Notes: generated by a model from the sequence alone, not told the origin. A stretch of DNA of 64,000 nt from a bacterium (GCA_021813325.1 JAKALA010000008.1:21191-85190), one strand, 5' to 3'. Shown: positions 1 to 12,391, counted from the stretch's first letter. A program made the numbers and translations.

Positions 1-2924
<2,924 letters not shown>

Positions 2925-2971
2925 AAACCCATGTTACAAAAGATGCCTTTTGGTTCAATATAAAAGATCAA

Positions 2972-2985
2972 CGCATCTTGATGCG
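2972..2985. promoter_or_regulatory. Palindrome upstream of metH, candidate operator
   Basis: CGCATC-TT-GATGCG is a perfect 6-bp inverted repeat with a 2-base centre, about 48 bases upstream of the metH start in the metH/DUF309 divergent region. Its size fits an operator for a dimeric repressor; ArsR-family methionine regulators such as SahR are known to bind palindromes near metH. That assignment is inference. I saw no B12 box or recognisable SAM/SAH riboswitch core in 2925-3121. Confidence 0.3.
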
Positions 2986-3121
2986 ATGATATGTATGCTG
3001 GGGTGGCGTCGGCATAATTCCGGCAACGGGGACGGTGCCAGCACTCTGAAGGGACCGCTTTTCATACCGCAAAGCCGAGTTATTTTGGACTTCCGCCGGT
3101 TGTGATTGGACATAAACTGGC

Positions 3122-3553
3122 GTGGTGAATAAGCACGAACGCATCACGGAATTGTCCCGCCAATTTGCAGCGGATGGTGTGGATGTTCGTTATGCCGGTT
3201 ATTTTGCGCTGTTCAATCAGCAGAAATTTTACGAGGCGCATGATGTGCTGGAGGATTTATGGCTGCCGGATCGCCAGGGGGCCAACGGGAATTTTTACAA
3301 AGGTCTGATCCAACTGGCGGGCGCGTTTGTGCATTTGCAAAAAAACCGGCTGCGGCCGGCGTCGGCTTTGTTGAAGCTTGCGCGGGCCAATTTCCAAAAA
3401 TATCCAGCGGTGCATGAGCGGTTGAATCTGGCGGCGGTTTTGCAAATGATTTCCGGCTGGCTTTGGCGGTTGGAAAAAGATGAATTCATGTTGAATCCAC
3501 TGTCGTTGTCGATGGTTCCCCAACTGGCATTGCGAAAGGAAATTTTTGCGTGA
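3122..3553 (+). CDS. DUF309 family protein
   Basis: A 143-residue helical protein carrying the DUF309 signature FYEAHDVLEDLW (about residues 39-50), followed by a second conserved stretch KGLIQLAGAFVHLQK. Families of this type are small cytoplasmic proteins without an established biochemical role. The start is GTG 3122 or the adjacent GTG 3125; no ATG fits. Its stop overlaps the start of the downstream epimerase by 4 bases (GTGA), which suggests translational coupling. It diverges from metH across about 200 bases. Confidence 0.85.
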   Translation: MVNKHERITELSRQFAADGVDVRYAGYFALFNQQKFYEAHDVLEDLWLPDRQGANGNFYKGLIQLAGAFVHLQKNRLRPASALLKLARANFQKYPAVHERLNLAAVLQMISGWLWRLEKDEFMLNPLSLSMVPQLALRKEIFA

Positions 3554-4461
3554 GTGCGAACCGCATCATTATTGCCGGAGGCAGCGGTTTTATTGGCCGC
3601 GCGCTCACCCTGGATTTTTTAGCCCGTGGTTATGAGGTGGTCATTTTGACCCGTTCGCCGCGCACGCGCGCTGATGCGGCGCGCGAAGTGGCGTGGGACG
3701 GACGGACTCCGGGCGAATGGTGCCAATGGCTTGAGAGCGCCCGGGCGGTCATCAATCTCACTGGCAAAAATATCAACTGTCCCCACACGCCGGCAAATTT
3801 GCGCGACTTGATTGCTTCGCGTGAAAACTCGGTGAAGATTTTGGCCGAAACGATTGTCCGGTTAAACGTTCCGCCGACGGTTTGGGTTCAGGCGAGCGCG
3901 ACCGGTTTCTATGGCGATACTGGAGACCGGATTTGTGACGAAACATCGCCCGTGGGCAGCAATGCCCTGGCCACGATATGTCAGGAATGGGAGGCGGCTT
4001 TTCAGACCGCCAAGTTGACCGCCACCCGGCGGGTCATCTTACGAATCGGTTTTGTGTTGGGCCGGGATGGCGGGGCGTTGCCGGTCTTGAGGCGCATCAC
4101 ACAATTCTTTTTAGGCGGAACCGCTGGATCGGGAAAACAATTCATCAGTTGGATTCACCTTGACGATCTGGTGAGGCTGTTTGGAACTGCCGTGGAGAAC
4201 GCAGATTATGCCGGCACCTATAACGCCGTGGCCCCGAACCCAGTGACCAATGCCCAGTTCATGCGGGAATTGAGGCGCGTGCTGCGCCGTCCCTGGAGTC
4301 CGCCGGCGCCGGTTTTCGGCGTCAAATTGGGGGCCAGGCTGATGGGGAGCGATCCAGCGCTGGCACTGATCAGTTCCCGTTGCGTTTCACGGCGTTTGAA
4401 ACACAGCGGGTTCACGTTTCAATACTTCAATTTGCCTGAGGCTTTGATCAATTTGGTTTAA
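3550..4461 (+). CDS. TIGR01777 family NAD-dependent epimerase (YfcH-like)
   Basis: A 303-residue atypical short-chain dehydrogenase. The N-terminal dinucleotide-binding loop is GGSGFIGRAL (about residues 10-19). The family-typical SATGFYGD segment lies near residue 116, and the C-terminal part (YNAVAPNPVTNAQF onward) matches the DUF1731-type tail of YfcH/SulA-like proteins. The substrate is unknown in most members. The GTG start overlaps the DUF309 stop by 4 bases, so the two are probably one transcript. No signal peptide is present, so it should act in the cytoplasm. Confidence 0.9.
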   Translation: MSANRIIIAGGSGFIGRALTLDFLARGYEVVILTRSPRTRADAAREVAWDGRTPGEWCQWLESARAVINLTGKNINCPHTPANLRDLIASRENSVKILAETIVRLNVPPTVWVQASATGFYGDTGDRICDETSPVGSNALATICQEWEAAFQTAKLTATRRVILRIGFVLGRDGGALPVLRRITQFFLGGTAGSGKQFISWIHLDDLVRLFGTAVENADYAGTYNAVAPNPVTNAQFMRELRRVLRRPWSPPAPVFGVKLGARLMGSDPALALISSRCVSRRLKHSGFTFQYFNLPEALINLV

Positions 4462-4608
4462 GCCGCACCTGCTGACTCACTGCCCGCGAACGCCGCTGCC
4501 ATGGTCGGAGATTGTTGATTTTTTCCAGCGAAGGATATTGGCGGTAAATCGGGCCTTGGAATTTTTCATGTATTTTGGCGCGAAGCTCAACTAGCCTGCA
4601 TCGGACGT

Positions 4609-4977
4609 ATGTTGTCGATTGCGATTATTGGCGCGTCCTCGGACCGCAAAAAATTTGGCAATAAAGCTGTCCGCGCGTTTGTGTGGCAGGGATACACGGT
4701 TTTTCCGGTGAACCCAAAAGAATCACAAATTGAAAGCTTGCCGGTTTTTAAATCCATTTTGGAGGTGCCGGCGCGGCCTGATTTGGTGAGTGTTTACCTT
4801 CCGCCGGAGGTGTTATTGAAGGTGTTGCCGGACATCGCGGCGCGCGGCTGCGACGAGTTATGGCTGAATCCCGGAACGGAGTCGGAGGCGGTTTTGGCCG
4901 AGGTGGAACGCCTGCGGTTGAACTATATCCAGGCTTGCAGCATCATGGGCATCGGTTTGTCGCCAGATGAAATCTGA
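4609..4977 (+). CDS. CoA-binding domain protein (YccU-like)
   Basis: A 122-residue single-domain protein of the CoA_binding_2 type. It opens with a Rossmann start AIIGASSDRKKFGNKAVRAF, continues with GYTVFPVNPKE, and ends with the typical LWLNPGTES and acidic tail. Members bind CoA or related nucleotides, but a reaction is rarely known. The length matches the family. It stands alone: 147 bases separate it from the epimerase upstream, and a long gene-poor stretch follows. Confidence 0.88.
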   Translation: MLSIAIIGASSDRKKFGNKAVRAFVWQGYTVFPVNPKESQIESLPVFKSILEVPARPDLVSVYLPPEVLLKVLPDIAARGCDELWLNPGTESEAVLAEVERLRLNYIQACSIMGIGLSPDEI

Positions 4978-5416
4978 CGGGTAAATTCGGTGATCCTTTC
5001 CTCAAAACAACGAATCCGGGGGGTGCCGGAAGTAAACCAACTGGCGTTAAATGAATGGCCGGAAATATTGATGCCTTTTGAAACCGGCTCAAAATTATTT
5101 TGAGCGATCCCCTCGCTGCGCTTTTGGCTCTGCGTCACGGCGGGCGTGTTGAGTTGTCCGCAGGGTAAATCCATCCTCAAACTGGCCGGCCCCAAGCGGG
5201 AACGAACTGGTGGCGCCGGTTATGGGAAAAGATTTTATCCCCCTTTCCCAACGGCAATGCAGTCGAAAACCGTCCGGCATTCACCAGCTAAATCAGCATG
5301 GAAAATCAACCGCTACTGCATGGTTCCGGCTTAAGCCGCGAAATGTCCGGAGTCGCCGACTGATCGGTTGGCGAACGCGGGCGGCGGAAATGAGTGGGAT
5401 TGGGCCGGTTTACGGC
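4978..5416. other. Gene-poor stretch between convergent genes
   Basis: No ORF here has a recognisable protein motif. The tracked ORFs (for example 5146-5334 and 5095-5280) overlap one another on both strands and have arbitrary, Arg/Pro-rich compositions. The stretch separates the plus-strand CoA-binding gene from the minus-strand phosphofructokinase and ends in that gene's terminator. It may be a decayed region; nothing else is visible. Confidence 0.5.
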
Positions 5417-5448
5417 AAAATAAAAAAGCGGCAGGGAACGCCTGCCGC
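5417..5448 (-). terminator. Intrinsic terminator of the phosphofructokinase gene
   Basis: On the minus strand, GCGGCAGG-CGTTC-CCTGCCGC forms a perfect 8-bp GC-rich stem and is followed directly by TTTTTTATTTT. It lies about 20 bases past the stop codon. Confidence 0.85.
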
Positions 5449-5466
5449 CTGGGGCCGCTTGAATTC

Positions 5467-6756
5467 TTACTTGATTCCCACCAAATAGCCGAAGCGGGCG
5501 GTAAATTCCTCCGTCGTGAATTTGATCACGGCGGCGAGTTTGGCAAGTTGCTTTTCGTCCTCGAAATCTTCGCGCTCCAAGCGTATCATGTAAGCTTGGG
5601 CGCATTCGAACGCTTCGCCATCCACATTAACCCGGCGGTTTTGCATACGGCCGGTCTTGGGATCGAGCATGTCGTCAAACGGCAGCGGATTCATTCTGCC
5701 GTCCACAAAGCTGATGATGGCCCCGTATTTTTCAGCCTCGGGCGAGCGCAGGAATTTCACGGCGGCGTAGCCGAGATCGCGGGTGTATTCCGCGTCGAAC
5801 GGAATCGGGTCGGCGCAACGCAGTTCGTAGCCCAGATCCTTGTCGATGAAGGCCATTTTAATGCCGAGCTTTTCCAGCCGCACGGTGAGAAATTCCTTCA
5901 TCAGACGTCCGAATTCAATTTCACCGAGGCGCAGATGGCCGTGATCGTCGCGAATCACCTTGCCGAAACGTTCCAGATGCCCATCGGGCAGGGCGGCAAC
6001 CAGGCCTTTTTCCCCGAGCGATTCGATCAAACCTTCCGCCAAAACGACCAGACCGTAGTAGGAGCCTTCCGCTTTGCGTTTGATGATTGAGCCGATGATG
6101 ATGTCGCAAACCTCATCCACCGTGATGGTGCGTCCGCGGAATTCTTCAGAAATGATCGAAAGCGTGGCGGCCGAGGCCTTGGCAATGCCGAGCGCGAGAT
6201 GACCGGCGGCGCGGCCCATGCTGATGATGATATACCAGCGCGAGGTGGTGCGGGCGTCTTCCATCAGGTTGCGGACGATTTGCACGCCATAATGGCGGGC
6301 GGTTTCGTAACCGAAGGTCGGCGTGGAGCCGGGCAGGGGCAGGTCATTGTCAATGGTCTTGGGCACGTGGGCGACTTTGATTTTGCCGCCGCTGCGTTTG
6401 GCCACATGGCTGGCGGAAAAGGCGGTGTCGTCGCCGCCTATGGTTACCAGCGCGGTGACGCCCAATCTTTCCAGCACGGAGAAGACGTTTTGCATCTGCT
6501 CCTCGGACTTGGTTGGATTGGTTCGGGCCGTGCCGAGAATGGAGCCGCCTTTAATGTGAATGTCCTTTACCTCGCGAATGGTCAGCGGCTTGATTTGCGT
6601 GGCGTCACCGGCGGCAAGGTTCTTGAAGCCGTCGCGAAAGCCGATGACTTCGTAGCCTTGATTGATGCCTTCGATGGTGGCCGCCGCGATCACACCGTTC
6701 AAGCCGGGGGCGGGTCCGCCGCCGACCAGAATCCCCAATCTGCCTCTGTTGCTCAT
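5467..6756 (-). CDS. pfp: Pyrophosphate-dependent 6-phosphofructokinase
   Basis: Interconverts fructose 6-phosphate and fructose 1,6-bisphosphate using pyrophosphate. The start chosen is ATG 6756 (MSNRGRLGILVGGGPAPGLN), which gives 429 residues. The tracked ORF extends to 7350, but that extension runs antisense through the gmhB-like gene and has no PFK similarity. Phosphoryl-donor discrimination is visible: GGDDT instead of GGDGS, and PKTIDND instead of PGTIDND, both typical of the PPi-dependent class. Other family segments are FGYETAR and MGRAAGHLALGIAKAS. A terminator follows. A reversible PPi enzyme suggests flux in both glycolytic and gluconeogenic directions. Confidence 0.93.
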   Translation of the reverse strand: MSNRGRLGILVGGGPAPGLNGVIAAATIEGINQGYEVIGFRDGFKNLAAGDATQIKPLTIREVKDIHIKGGSILGTARTNPTKSEEQMQNVFSVLERLGVTALVTIGGDDTAFSASHVAKRSGGKIKVAHVPKTIDNDLPLPGSTPTFGYETARHYGVQIVRNLMEDARTTSRWYIIISMGRAAGHLALGIAKASAATLSIISEEFRGRTITVDEVCDIIIGSIIKRKAEGSYYGLVVLAEGLIESLGEKGLVAALPDGHLERFGKVIRDDHGHLRLGEIEFGRLMKEFLTVRLEKLGIKMAFIDKDLGYELRCADPIPFDAEYTRDLGYAAVKFLRSPEAEKYGAIISFVDGRMNPLPFDDMLDPKTGRMQNRRVNVDGEAFECAQAYMIRLEREDFEDEKQLAKLAAVIKFTTEEFTARFGYLVGIK

Positions 6757-6864
6757 GTGTTTTAAATGTAGGTTGATTTGCGAAATTGAAATTCGGGTCA
6801 TTTTGCACGGGTTCCCCAATATTTCAATTTCATTCTTGCCGCAAACCTCGCACAATTCGCGCGC

Positions 6865-7410
6865 ATGAACCGAGCTGTATTTCTGGACCGCGACGGCACG
6901 TTGATCGTTGAAAAGAACTATTTGCACCGCCCGGAGGAGGTGGAGATTTTTCCGGGTGCCGGAGCGGCGTTGAAACGGTTGTTGAAGGCTGATTTTAAGC
7001 TCATTATCGTGACCAACCAGTCCGGCATTGGCCGGGGCTATTACACGTTGGCCGAGGCCGAACGGGTGAATGAACGCGTCCGCGCCGAACTGGCCCGGGA
7101 TGGCGTGCGCTTCGAGAAAATTTACATCGCGCCCGAGGCGCCGGATCAACCCAGCCGGGGGCGCAAACCTTCGCCGCAATTTTTGTTTGATGCGCGGGAC
7201 GAGTTCGCGTTGAATCTGGCGGGGAGTTTCATGGTCGGCGACAAGCTCATCGATCTGGAGTGCGGCTGGAATGCCGGCGTGCAAAAAAGCATTCTGGTGC
7301 GCACCGGATATGGCGCAAAAGAAGCGCAAGAAAAACCTGAGCAGATCCAAAAGGCGGTGGTGGTAAACAACCTGGGCGAAACAGCGGAGTGGATTTTAAA
7401 ACACAAATAA
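6865..7410 (+). CDS. GmhB-like HAD phosphatase lacking the zinc loop
   Basis: A 181-residue HAD-superfamily histidinol-phosphatase/heptose-bisphosphatase type protein. Motif I is FLDRDGTLI with both Asp (residues 7 and 9), motif II is TNQSGIGRG, and motif IV is MVGDKLIDLECG. The usual GmhB zinc loop (CxH...CxC) is absent: its position reads YIAPEAPDQPSRGRKPSP with no Cys or His. D-glycero-D-manno-heptose 1,7-bisphosphate 7-phosphatase is the most likely activity, for LPS core heptose. Another sugar phosphatase role is possible. It lies 3 bases upstream of glmS, so cotranscription in an envelope-sugar unit is likely. Confidence 0.8.
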   Translation: MNRAVFLDRDGTLIVEKNYLHRPEEVEIFPGAGAALKRLLKADFKLIIVTNQSGIGRGYYTLAEAERVNERVRAELARDGVRFEKIYIAPEAPDQPSRGRKPSPQFLFDARDEFALNLAGSFMVGDKLIDLECGWNAGVQKSILVRTGYGAKEAQEKPEQIQKAVVVNNLGETAEWILKHK

Positions 7411-7413
7411 ATT

Positions 7414-9270
7414 ATGTGCGGCATTATCGGATACATCGGAAAAAAATCAGCTTCGCCCGTCTTGTTGGAGGGGCTGCGGCGGCTGGAATATCGCGGCTAC
7501 GACAGCGCCGGCGTGGCGGTGCTGGACAAAACCGACCTCGTCGTCCGCAAGAAGCTGGGCAAGATCGACGAGGGCATCGCCCGGCTGCTTCAATCGGAAC
7601 CGGTCAGTGGTCACCTTGGAATCGCGCATACCCGTTGGGCGACCCACGGCGTTCCGTCCGACACCAATTCACATCCGCACTTGGATGCCTCCGGGAAAAT
7701 CGCCGTGGTGCATAATGGCGTTATCGAGAATTATGACACGCTCAAGCAACGGTTGCTCAAGGCCGGGCACAAATTCAAATCCGACACCGACACAGAAGTG
7801 CTTGCCCAGCTCATCGGCGATTACTATGAAAAGCGCCGCAAAAACGGCGGCAACAGCGAGGCGCTTACGCAGGCGGTTTGCGACGCGTTGCGCGATGTGA
7901 TCGGCACCTACGGACTGGCGGTGATCTGCACGGATTTTCCGAATACCATGGTCGGCGCCCGCCGCGGCTCGCCGCTGATCATCGGCCTTGGCCAGGATGA
8001 AAATTTTGTCACGAGCGACGCCAATGCGATCGTGGCGCACACCAGGGAAGTGGTTTATCTCAACGATTACGACGTTGCCACCATCACGGGTGATCGCTTT
8101 GACGTTCAGAATCTGGGCGCGGATACGGCGAATGTTCAGATCAGCCGGCTGGAATTCAGCCAGGAGGATGCGGCGCGCGGCAGTCATGCGCACTTCATGC
8201 TCAAGGAAATTTACGAGCAGCCGCAGACGGTTTTGAACGCCCTGCGCGGGCGCTTAGATTTTGAAGGCGCCACGGCGAAATTTGGGGGGTTGAACATGAG
8301 CGCGGCGGAATTGCGAAACATTGACCGTCTGGTCATTGCCGCCAGCGGCACGAGCTGGCACGCGGCGCTGGTGGGAGAATATTTATTCGAAGAGCTGGCG
8401 CAAATTCCCGTGGAAGTGGAGTTCGCCCACGAATTTTGCTACCGCAATTGTCCGCTCGAAAAAAACACGGTGCTGCTGGTGCTTTCGCAATCGGGCGAGA
8501 CGGCGGATACGCTCGCGGCTTTGCGCGAGGCGAAACGCCGCGGACACAAGGCGCTGGCCATCATCAACGTGGTGGGCAGCACCATTGCGCGTGAATCCGA
8601 CGGCGGCATTTACATGCACGCCGGACCGGAAATCGGCGTGGCTTCGACCAAGGCGTTTGTCTCGACCATCACGGTGCTGACGCTGCTGGCGATTCATCTG
8701 GGGCGGATGCGCCAGCTTTCCGCCAAACGCGCGCTGGAAATCCTGCGCGCCTTGGAGGACGTGCCCGCGCAAATCGAAGCGATTTTGACGCAGAACGAGC
8801 GGTTGCAGGAATTGGCCCAAAAATATGCCAAGGCAAGCGACTTCTTTTTCCTTGGTCGCGGTTACACGTTTCCCATCGCCCTCGAAGGCGCCTTGAAGCT
8901 CAAGGAAATTTCCTACATTCATGCGGAAGGCTACTCGGCGGCCGAGATGAAGCACGGTCCGATTGCGTTGATCGATGACCAAACCCCGACCGTGTTTCTG
9001 GTTCCCGATGATGTGATGTATGAAAAGACCATGGCCAACCTGGCCATGATCCGCGCGCGCAAAGGTCCGATCATTGCCCTGGCCACCGAAGGCGACGAAG
9101 CGGTGAAGAAGGTGGCGGATGACGTGATTTATGTGCCGAAGACTTTGGAACCTTTGAACCCGATTTTGACCAGCGTGCCGTTGCAGTTGTTTGCGTATCA
9201 CATTGCCGTGGCGCGCGGCTGTGACGTGGACAAGCCGCGGAATCTGGCCAAGAGCGTTACGGTTGAATAA
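7414..9270 (+). CDS. glmS: Glutamine-fructose-6-phosphate aminotransferase (isomerizing)
   Basis: Makes glucosamine 6-phosphate from fructose 6-phosphate and glutamine, the entry step to UDP-GlcNAc for peptidoglycan and LPS. It has 618 residues, close to the usual 600-610. The N-terminal Ntn glutaminase begins MCGIIGYIG with Cys2 as nucleophile and has YRGYDSAG and HTRWATHG. Two SIS domains follow (SGTSWHAALVGEYLFEELA and SQSGETADTLAALREAK). The C-terminus is KPRNLAKSVTVE, the usual catalytic tail. The ATG is 3 bases after the gmhB-like stop. I saw no glmS ribozyme, and the tight spacing leaves no room for one. Confidence 0.97.
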   Translation: MCGIIGYIGKKSASPVLLEGLRRLEYRGYDSAGVAVLDKTDLVVRKKLGKIDEGIARLLQSEPVSGHLGIAHTRWATHGVPSDTNSHPHLDASGKIAVVHNGVIENYDTLKQRLLKAGHKFKSDTDTEVLAQLIGDYYEKRRKNGGNSEALTQAVCDALRDVIGTYGLAVICTDFPNTMVGARRGSPLIIGLGQDENFVTSDANAIVAHTREVVYLNDYDVATITGDRFDVQNLGADTANVQISRLEFSQEDAARGSHAHFMLKEIYEQPQTVLNALRGRLDFEGATAKFGGLNMSAAELRNIDRLVIAASGTSWHAALVGEYLFEELAQIPVEVEFAHEFCYRNCPLEKNTVLLVLSQSGETADTLAALREAKRRGHKALAIINVVGSTIARESDGGIYMHAGPEIGVASTKAFVSTITVLTLLAIHLGRMRQLSAKRALEILRALEDVPAQIEAILTQNERLQELAQKYAKASDFFFLGRGYTFPIALEGALKLKEISYIHAEGYSAAEMKHGPIALIDDQTPTVFLVPDDVMYEKTMANLAMIRARKGPIIALATEGDEAVKKVADDVIYVPKTLEPLNPILTSVPLQLFAYHIAVARGCDVDKPRNLAKSVTVE

Positions 9271-9273
9271 CGG

Positions 9274-9894
9274 TCACTGCGGCAGCACGTGGTTTTGAAC
9301 GGTGCAGGTGGGCAATTCATCCACGGTGTTGATGCTGTAAATACCGCCGTCCGGGCACGAAGGAAAGGCGCCATCCTTTAAATACGGCAGTAAATCCTCG
9401 GCGGTCGGCACCGCGTCGCCAGACTTGCCTTTTTCCAAAGCCCACTGCTGTTTGGCCCCGTCGATCTGGCGGAGATTATTGACGCATTGATTCCGGTGAA
9501 GGATCGCAATGCCGGCATCCGTGACGCGGCGGTTTTCGGTTTGAAGCTGCTGCAAATGGTCGCTCTGCAATTCCAGGGCCGTTCGGGCGGTGTTCAGATT
9601 GGTGGAGAGTTTCTGATTCTCGGCTCTCAACTGCGCGATTTCCGCCTGGGCCTGCGCCAGCCGGTTGGTGTAAATTTCGTTTTGTTTGCGCAGCCCGGAA
9701 ATTTCCGCCGCCTGCATGCCGGCATTGGAATTTTTCAATGCGTCCAAATCCGATTGCATTTGCTGCGTCTGTTGCTGGGCCTCGTTCAATTTGACTTGCA
9801 GCGAATCCTTCTGGCGGATGGAGCGGAAGAGGAAAATTTCAGCCACCAGCATCAGCGCGAGGCAAAGCCAGGCAAACCAGCGTTTCAGGTTCAT
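9274..9894 (-). CDS. Membrane-anchored coiled-coil protein with pseudopilin-like C-terminus
   Basis: A 206-residue protein starting at MNLKRWFAWLC (ATG 9894); the tracked ORF is longer but the hydrophobic anchor begins here. Residues about 5-24 form one membrane segment. Residues about 25-130 form a Gln/Glu/Leu-rich coiled coil with LRKQNEIYTNRLAQAQAEIAQ-type heptads. The last 65 residues (CVNNLRQIDGAKQQWALEKG, then YLKDG and SCPDGGIYSINT) resemble the head of Verrucomicrobia/Planctomycetes pseudopilins. No prepilin cleavage motif is present. It converges on glmS with only 3 bases between stops. Function unknown; an envelope structural or scaffold role is a guess. Confidence 0.7.
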   Translation of the reverse strand: MNLKRWFAWLCLALMLVAEIFLFRSIRQKDSLQVKLNEAQQQTQQMQSDLDALKNSNAGMQAAEISGLRKQNEIYTNRLAQAQAEIAQLRAENQKLSTNLNTARTALELQSDHLQQLQTENRRVTDAGIAILHRNQCVNNLRQIDGAKQQWALEKGKSGDAVPTAEDLLPYLKDGAFPSCPDGGIYSINTVDELPTCTVQNHVLPQ

Positions 9895-10023
9895 GGCCAG
9901 ACAGTTTCCGTCTTTGGCCAAAATCGTCAAATAGGAAATGGCACCGGGATGATTAATGCTTTGAAAAAGTAAGATAAATGTTTGCAACCACGTCCGTTTT
10001 CTGGCGTCTATAAACTATCCATT

Positions 10024-11388
10024 ATGAAAGACTCCATGAATCGACGGCAGTTCATCAAGACCACGGGTGTCATCGGCACCGGCATCGCCATGTCTGGCTA
10101 TTTCAGCTCCATTGGAACCGCCGCGTCCAAGAGCTTGTCTCCCGCCCGGAAAATTGGGCCCAACGGCCGGATCACGGCGGCGGTCATTGGCACCAACGGC
10201 CGCGGTCTGGCGCATATCGATTGCCTGACCAGTTTGCCGGGGGTTGAAGTCACTTATATTTGCGATGTGGACACACGCGCCGTGGCAAAAGGGATTAACG
10301 AAACCGCCAAGAAACAAACGAACAAGCCGCAAGGCTTGGGCGATTTCCGCAAAGCTTTGGCCGATCCTTCGCTGGATGTCGTCACCATCGCCACGCCGGA
10401 TCATTGGCACACGCCCATGGCGATCATGGCCATGGCTGCCGGCAAACATGTCTATTTGGAAAAGCCGTGCAGCCAAAATCCCTACGAAGGGGAATTGCTG
10501 CTGGCGGCGGTCAACAAATACCAGCGCGTCTGTCAAATGGGGGCGCAACGCCGCTCGTCGGCGCACATGCGCGAAATCATTCCGCAAATTCACTCCGGCC
10601 TCATCGGCAAGACCTATTACGGCAAAGGCTGGTATGCCAATGACCGCACCAGCATCGGTCATGGCAAACAGGTGCCCGTGCCGGAATGGCTGGATTACGA
10701 GCTTTGGCAGGGGCCGGCGCCGCGCCGCCCATACCTCGACAACCTCATCCATTACAACTGGCATTGGCGCTGGTTGTATGGCACCGGCGAAGCCCTCAAC
10801 AACGGCACGCATGAAATCGACGTTGCCCGCTGGGCTTTGGGCGTGAAATGGCCAACGCGCGTTTCTTCCAATGGCGGACGCTACGCGTTTCAGGACGACT
10901 GGGAGTCGCCGGATACGCAGAGTATTTCGTGGGATTTTCCCGAAGGCAAATCCATGAGCTGGGAAGGGCGGAGCTGCAACAGCTTCCCGGTGGAAGGCCG
11001 TTCCCGCGGCACGTTGATTTACGGCACGGAAGGAACCGCGCTGTTGGACGGGGACGATTACATCATTTACGACAAGAAGGGCAAAATCATCAAGCAGGCC
11101 AAGGGTTCCGAAGTGGTTGATCCCACCAATACCATCAGCGGCAGCGGCTTGGGAATGGATACGTCGCATGTTTCTAATTTCATCGAAACAGTTCGCGGCA
11201 CGCAGACATTGAACTGTCCTATTTCCGAAGGCTCCACCAGCGTGACCTTGTTGCTCCTGGGCAACATCGCCTGGCGCGTGGGGCGTGAATTAAATTGCGA
11301 TCCGGCCACTGGGCATATTTTGAAGGATCGGGGCGCCATGAAATTGTGGCGTCGCAAATACGAGTCCGGCTGGGAACCCAAAGTTTGA
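10024..11388 (+). CDS. Tat-exported Gfo/Idh/MocA family oxidoreductase
   Basis: A 454-residue NAD(P)-dependent oxidoreductase of the glucose-fructose oxidoreductase family. ATG 10024 was chosen because it places a twin-arginine leader (NRRQFIKTTGVIGTGIAMSG) at the N-terminus. The Rossmann segment is AAVIGTNGRGLAHI. The family EKP motif occurs in VYLEKPCSQNP, and GTHEIDVARW supplies the conserved His and Asp of the second domain. Tat export implies that it folds with its nucleotide in the cytoplasm and works outside, as in Zymomonas GFOR. Substrate unknown. It is a lone plus-strand gene, not part of the 20-28 kb cluster of relatives. Confidence 0.9.
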   Translation: MKDSMNRRQFIKTTGVIGTGIAMSGYFSSIGTAASKSLSPARKIGPNGRITAAVIGTNGRGLAHIDCLTSLPGVEVTYICDVDTRAVAKGINETAKKQTNKPQGLGDFRKALADPSLDVVTIATPDHWHTPMAIMAMAAGKHVYLEKPCSQNPYEGELLLAAVNKYQRVCQMGAQRRSSAHMREIIPQIHSGLIGKTYYGKGWYANDRTSIGHGKQVPVPEWLDYELWQGPAPRRPYLDNLIHYNWHWRWLYGTGEALNNGTHEIDVARWALGVKWPTRVSSNGGRYAFQDDWESPDTQSISWDFPEGKSMSWEGRSCNSFPVEGRSRGTLIYGTEGTALLDGDDYIIYDKKGKIIKQAKGSEVVDPTNTISGSGLGMDTSHVSNFIETVRGTQTLNCPISEGSTSVTLLLLGNIAWRVGRELNCDPATGHILKDRGAMKLWRRKYESGWEPKV

Positions 11389-11552
11389 GCATCTCTGAAC
11401 CTGAGCTCACCGCGAGTTGATGCCTTGGCGGGCTGGAAGGGCAAGGTATTTCAACGTTCAAGCCAACTCAATAATTCATGGCGGTCTGGGCAAAGCCGCC
11501 GCTTACGCGAGAATCGGCGTAACCGGCTGACGGTGCTTAATTCCCGGAAACA

Positions 11553-11581
11553 TTGACTGTTGCAAGCACAGTTTTGTTAAA
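11553..11581 (+). promoter_or_regulatory. uppS: Possible sigma-70 promoter upstream of uppS
   Basis: TTGACT (11553-11558), a 17-base spacer and GTTAAA (11576-11581) lie about 70 bases before the uppS start, in the only sizeable gap ahead of it. The -35 is good and the -10 weak. This is pattern recognition only. Confidence 0.3.
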
Positions 11582-11653
11582 GACTTGTAGATAGTTGCCG
11601 CGGTTTGAGATTTGCCATTTTCGGTTTACTTCGCGTAACCTGCTCGTGAACGA

Positions 11654-12387
<734 letters not shown>

Positions 12388-12391
<4 letters not shown>

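Noticed and set aside
2925-3121. Cobalamin or SAM/SAH riboswitch upstream of metH
   Set aside because: No B12 box (GCCACTG-like) and no recognisable SAM or SAH aptamer core on the metH strand; only a short palindrome is visible.
6757-7350. N-terminal extension of the phosphofructokinase ORF (MDLLRFFLRFF...)
   Set aside because: It runs antisense through the gmhB-like gene, whose HAD motifs are clear. The PFK fold starts at MSNRGRLGIL, and nothing upstream resembles the family.
7411-7413. glmS ribozyme in front of glmS
   Set aside because: Only 3 bases separate the upstream stop from the glmS start, and the ribozyme fold is not seen in the preceding coding sequence.
10015-11169. 384-residue minus-strand ORF opposite the first Gfo/Idh gene
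   Set aside because: The plus strand carries an intact oxidoreductase with a Tat leader; the reverse frame has His/Arg-rich random composition.
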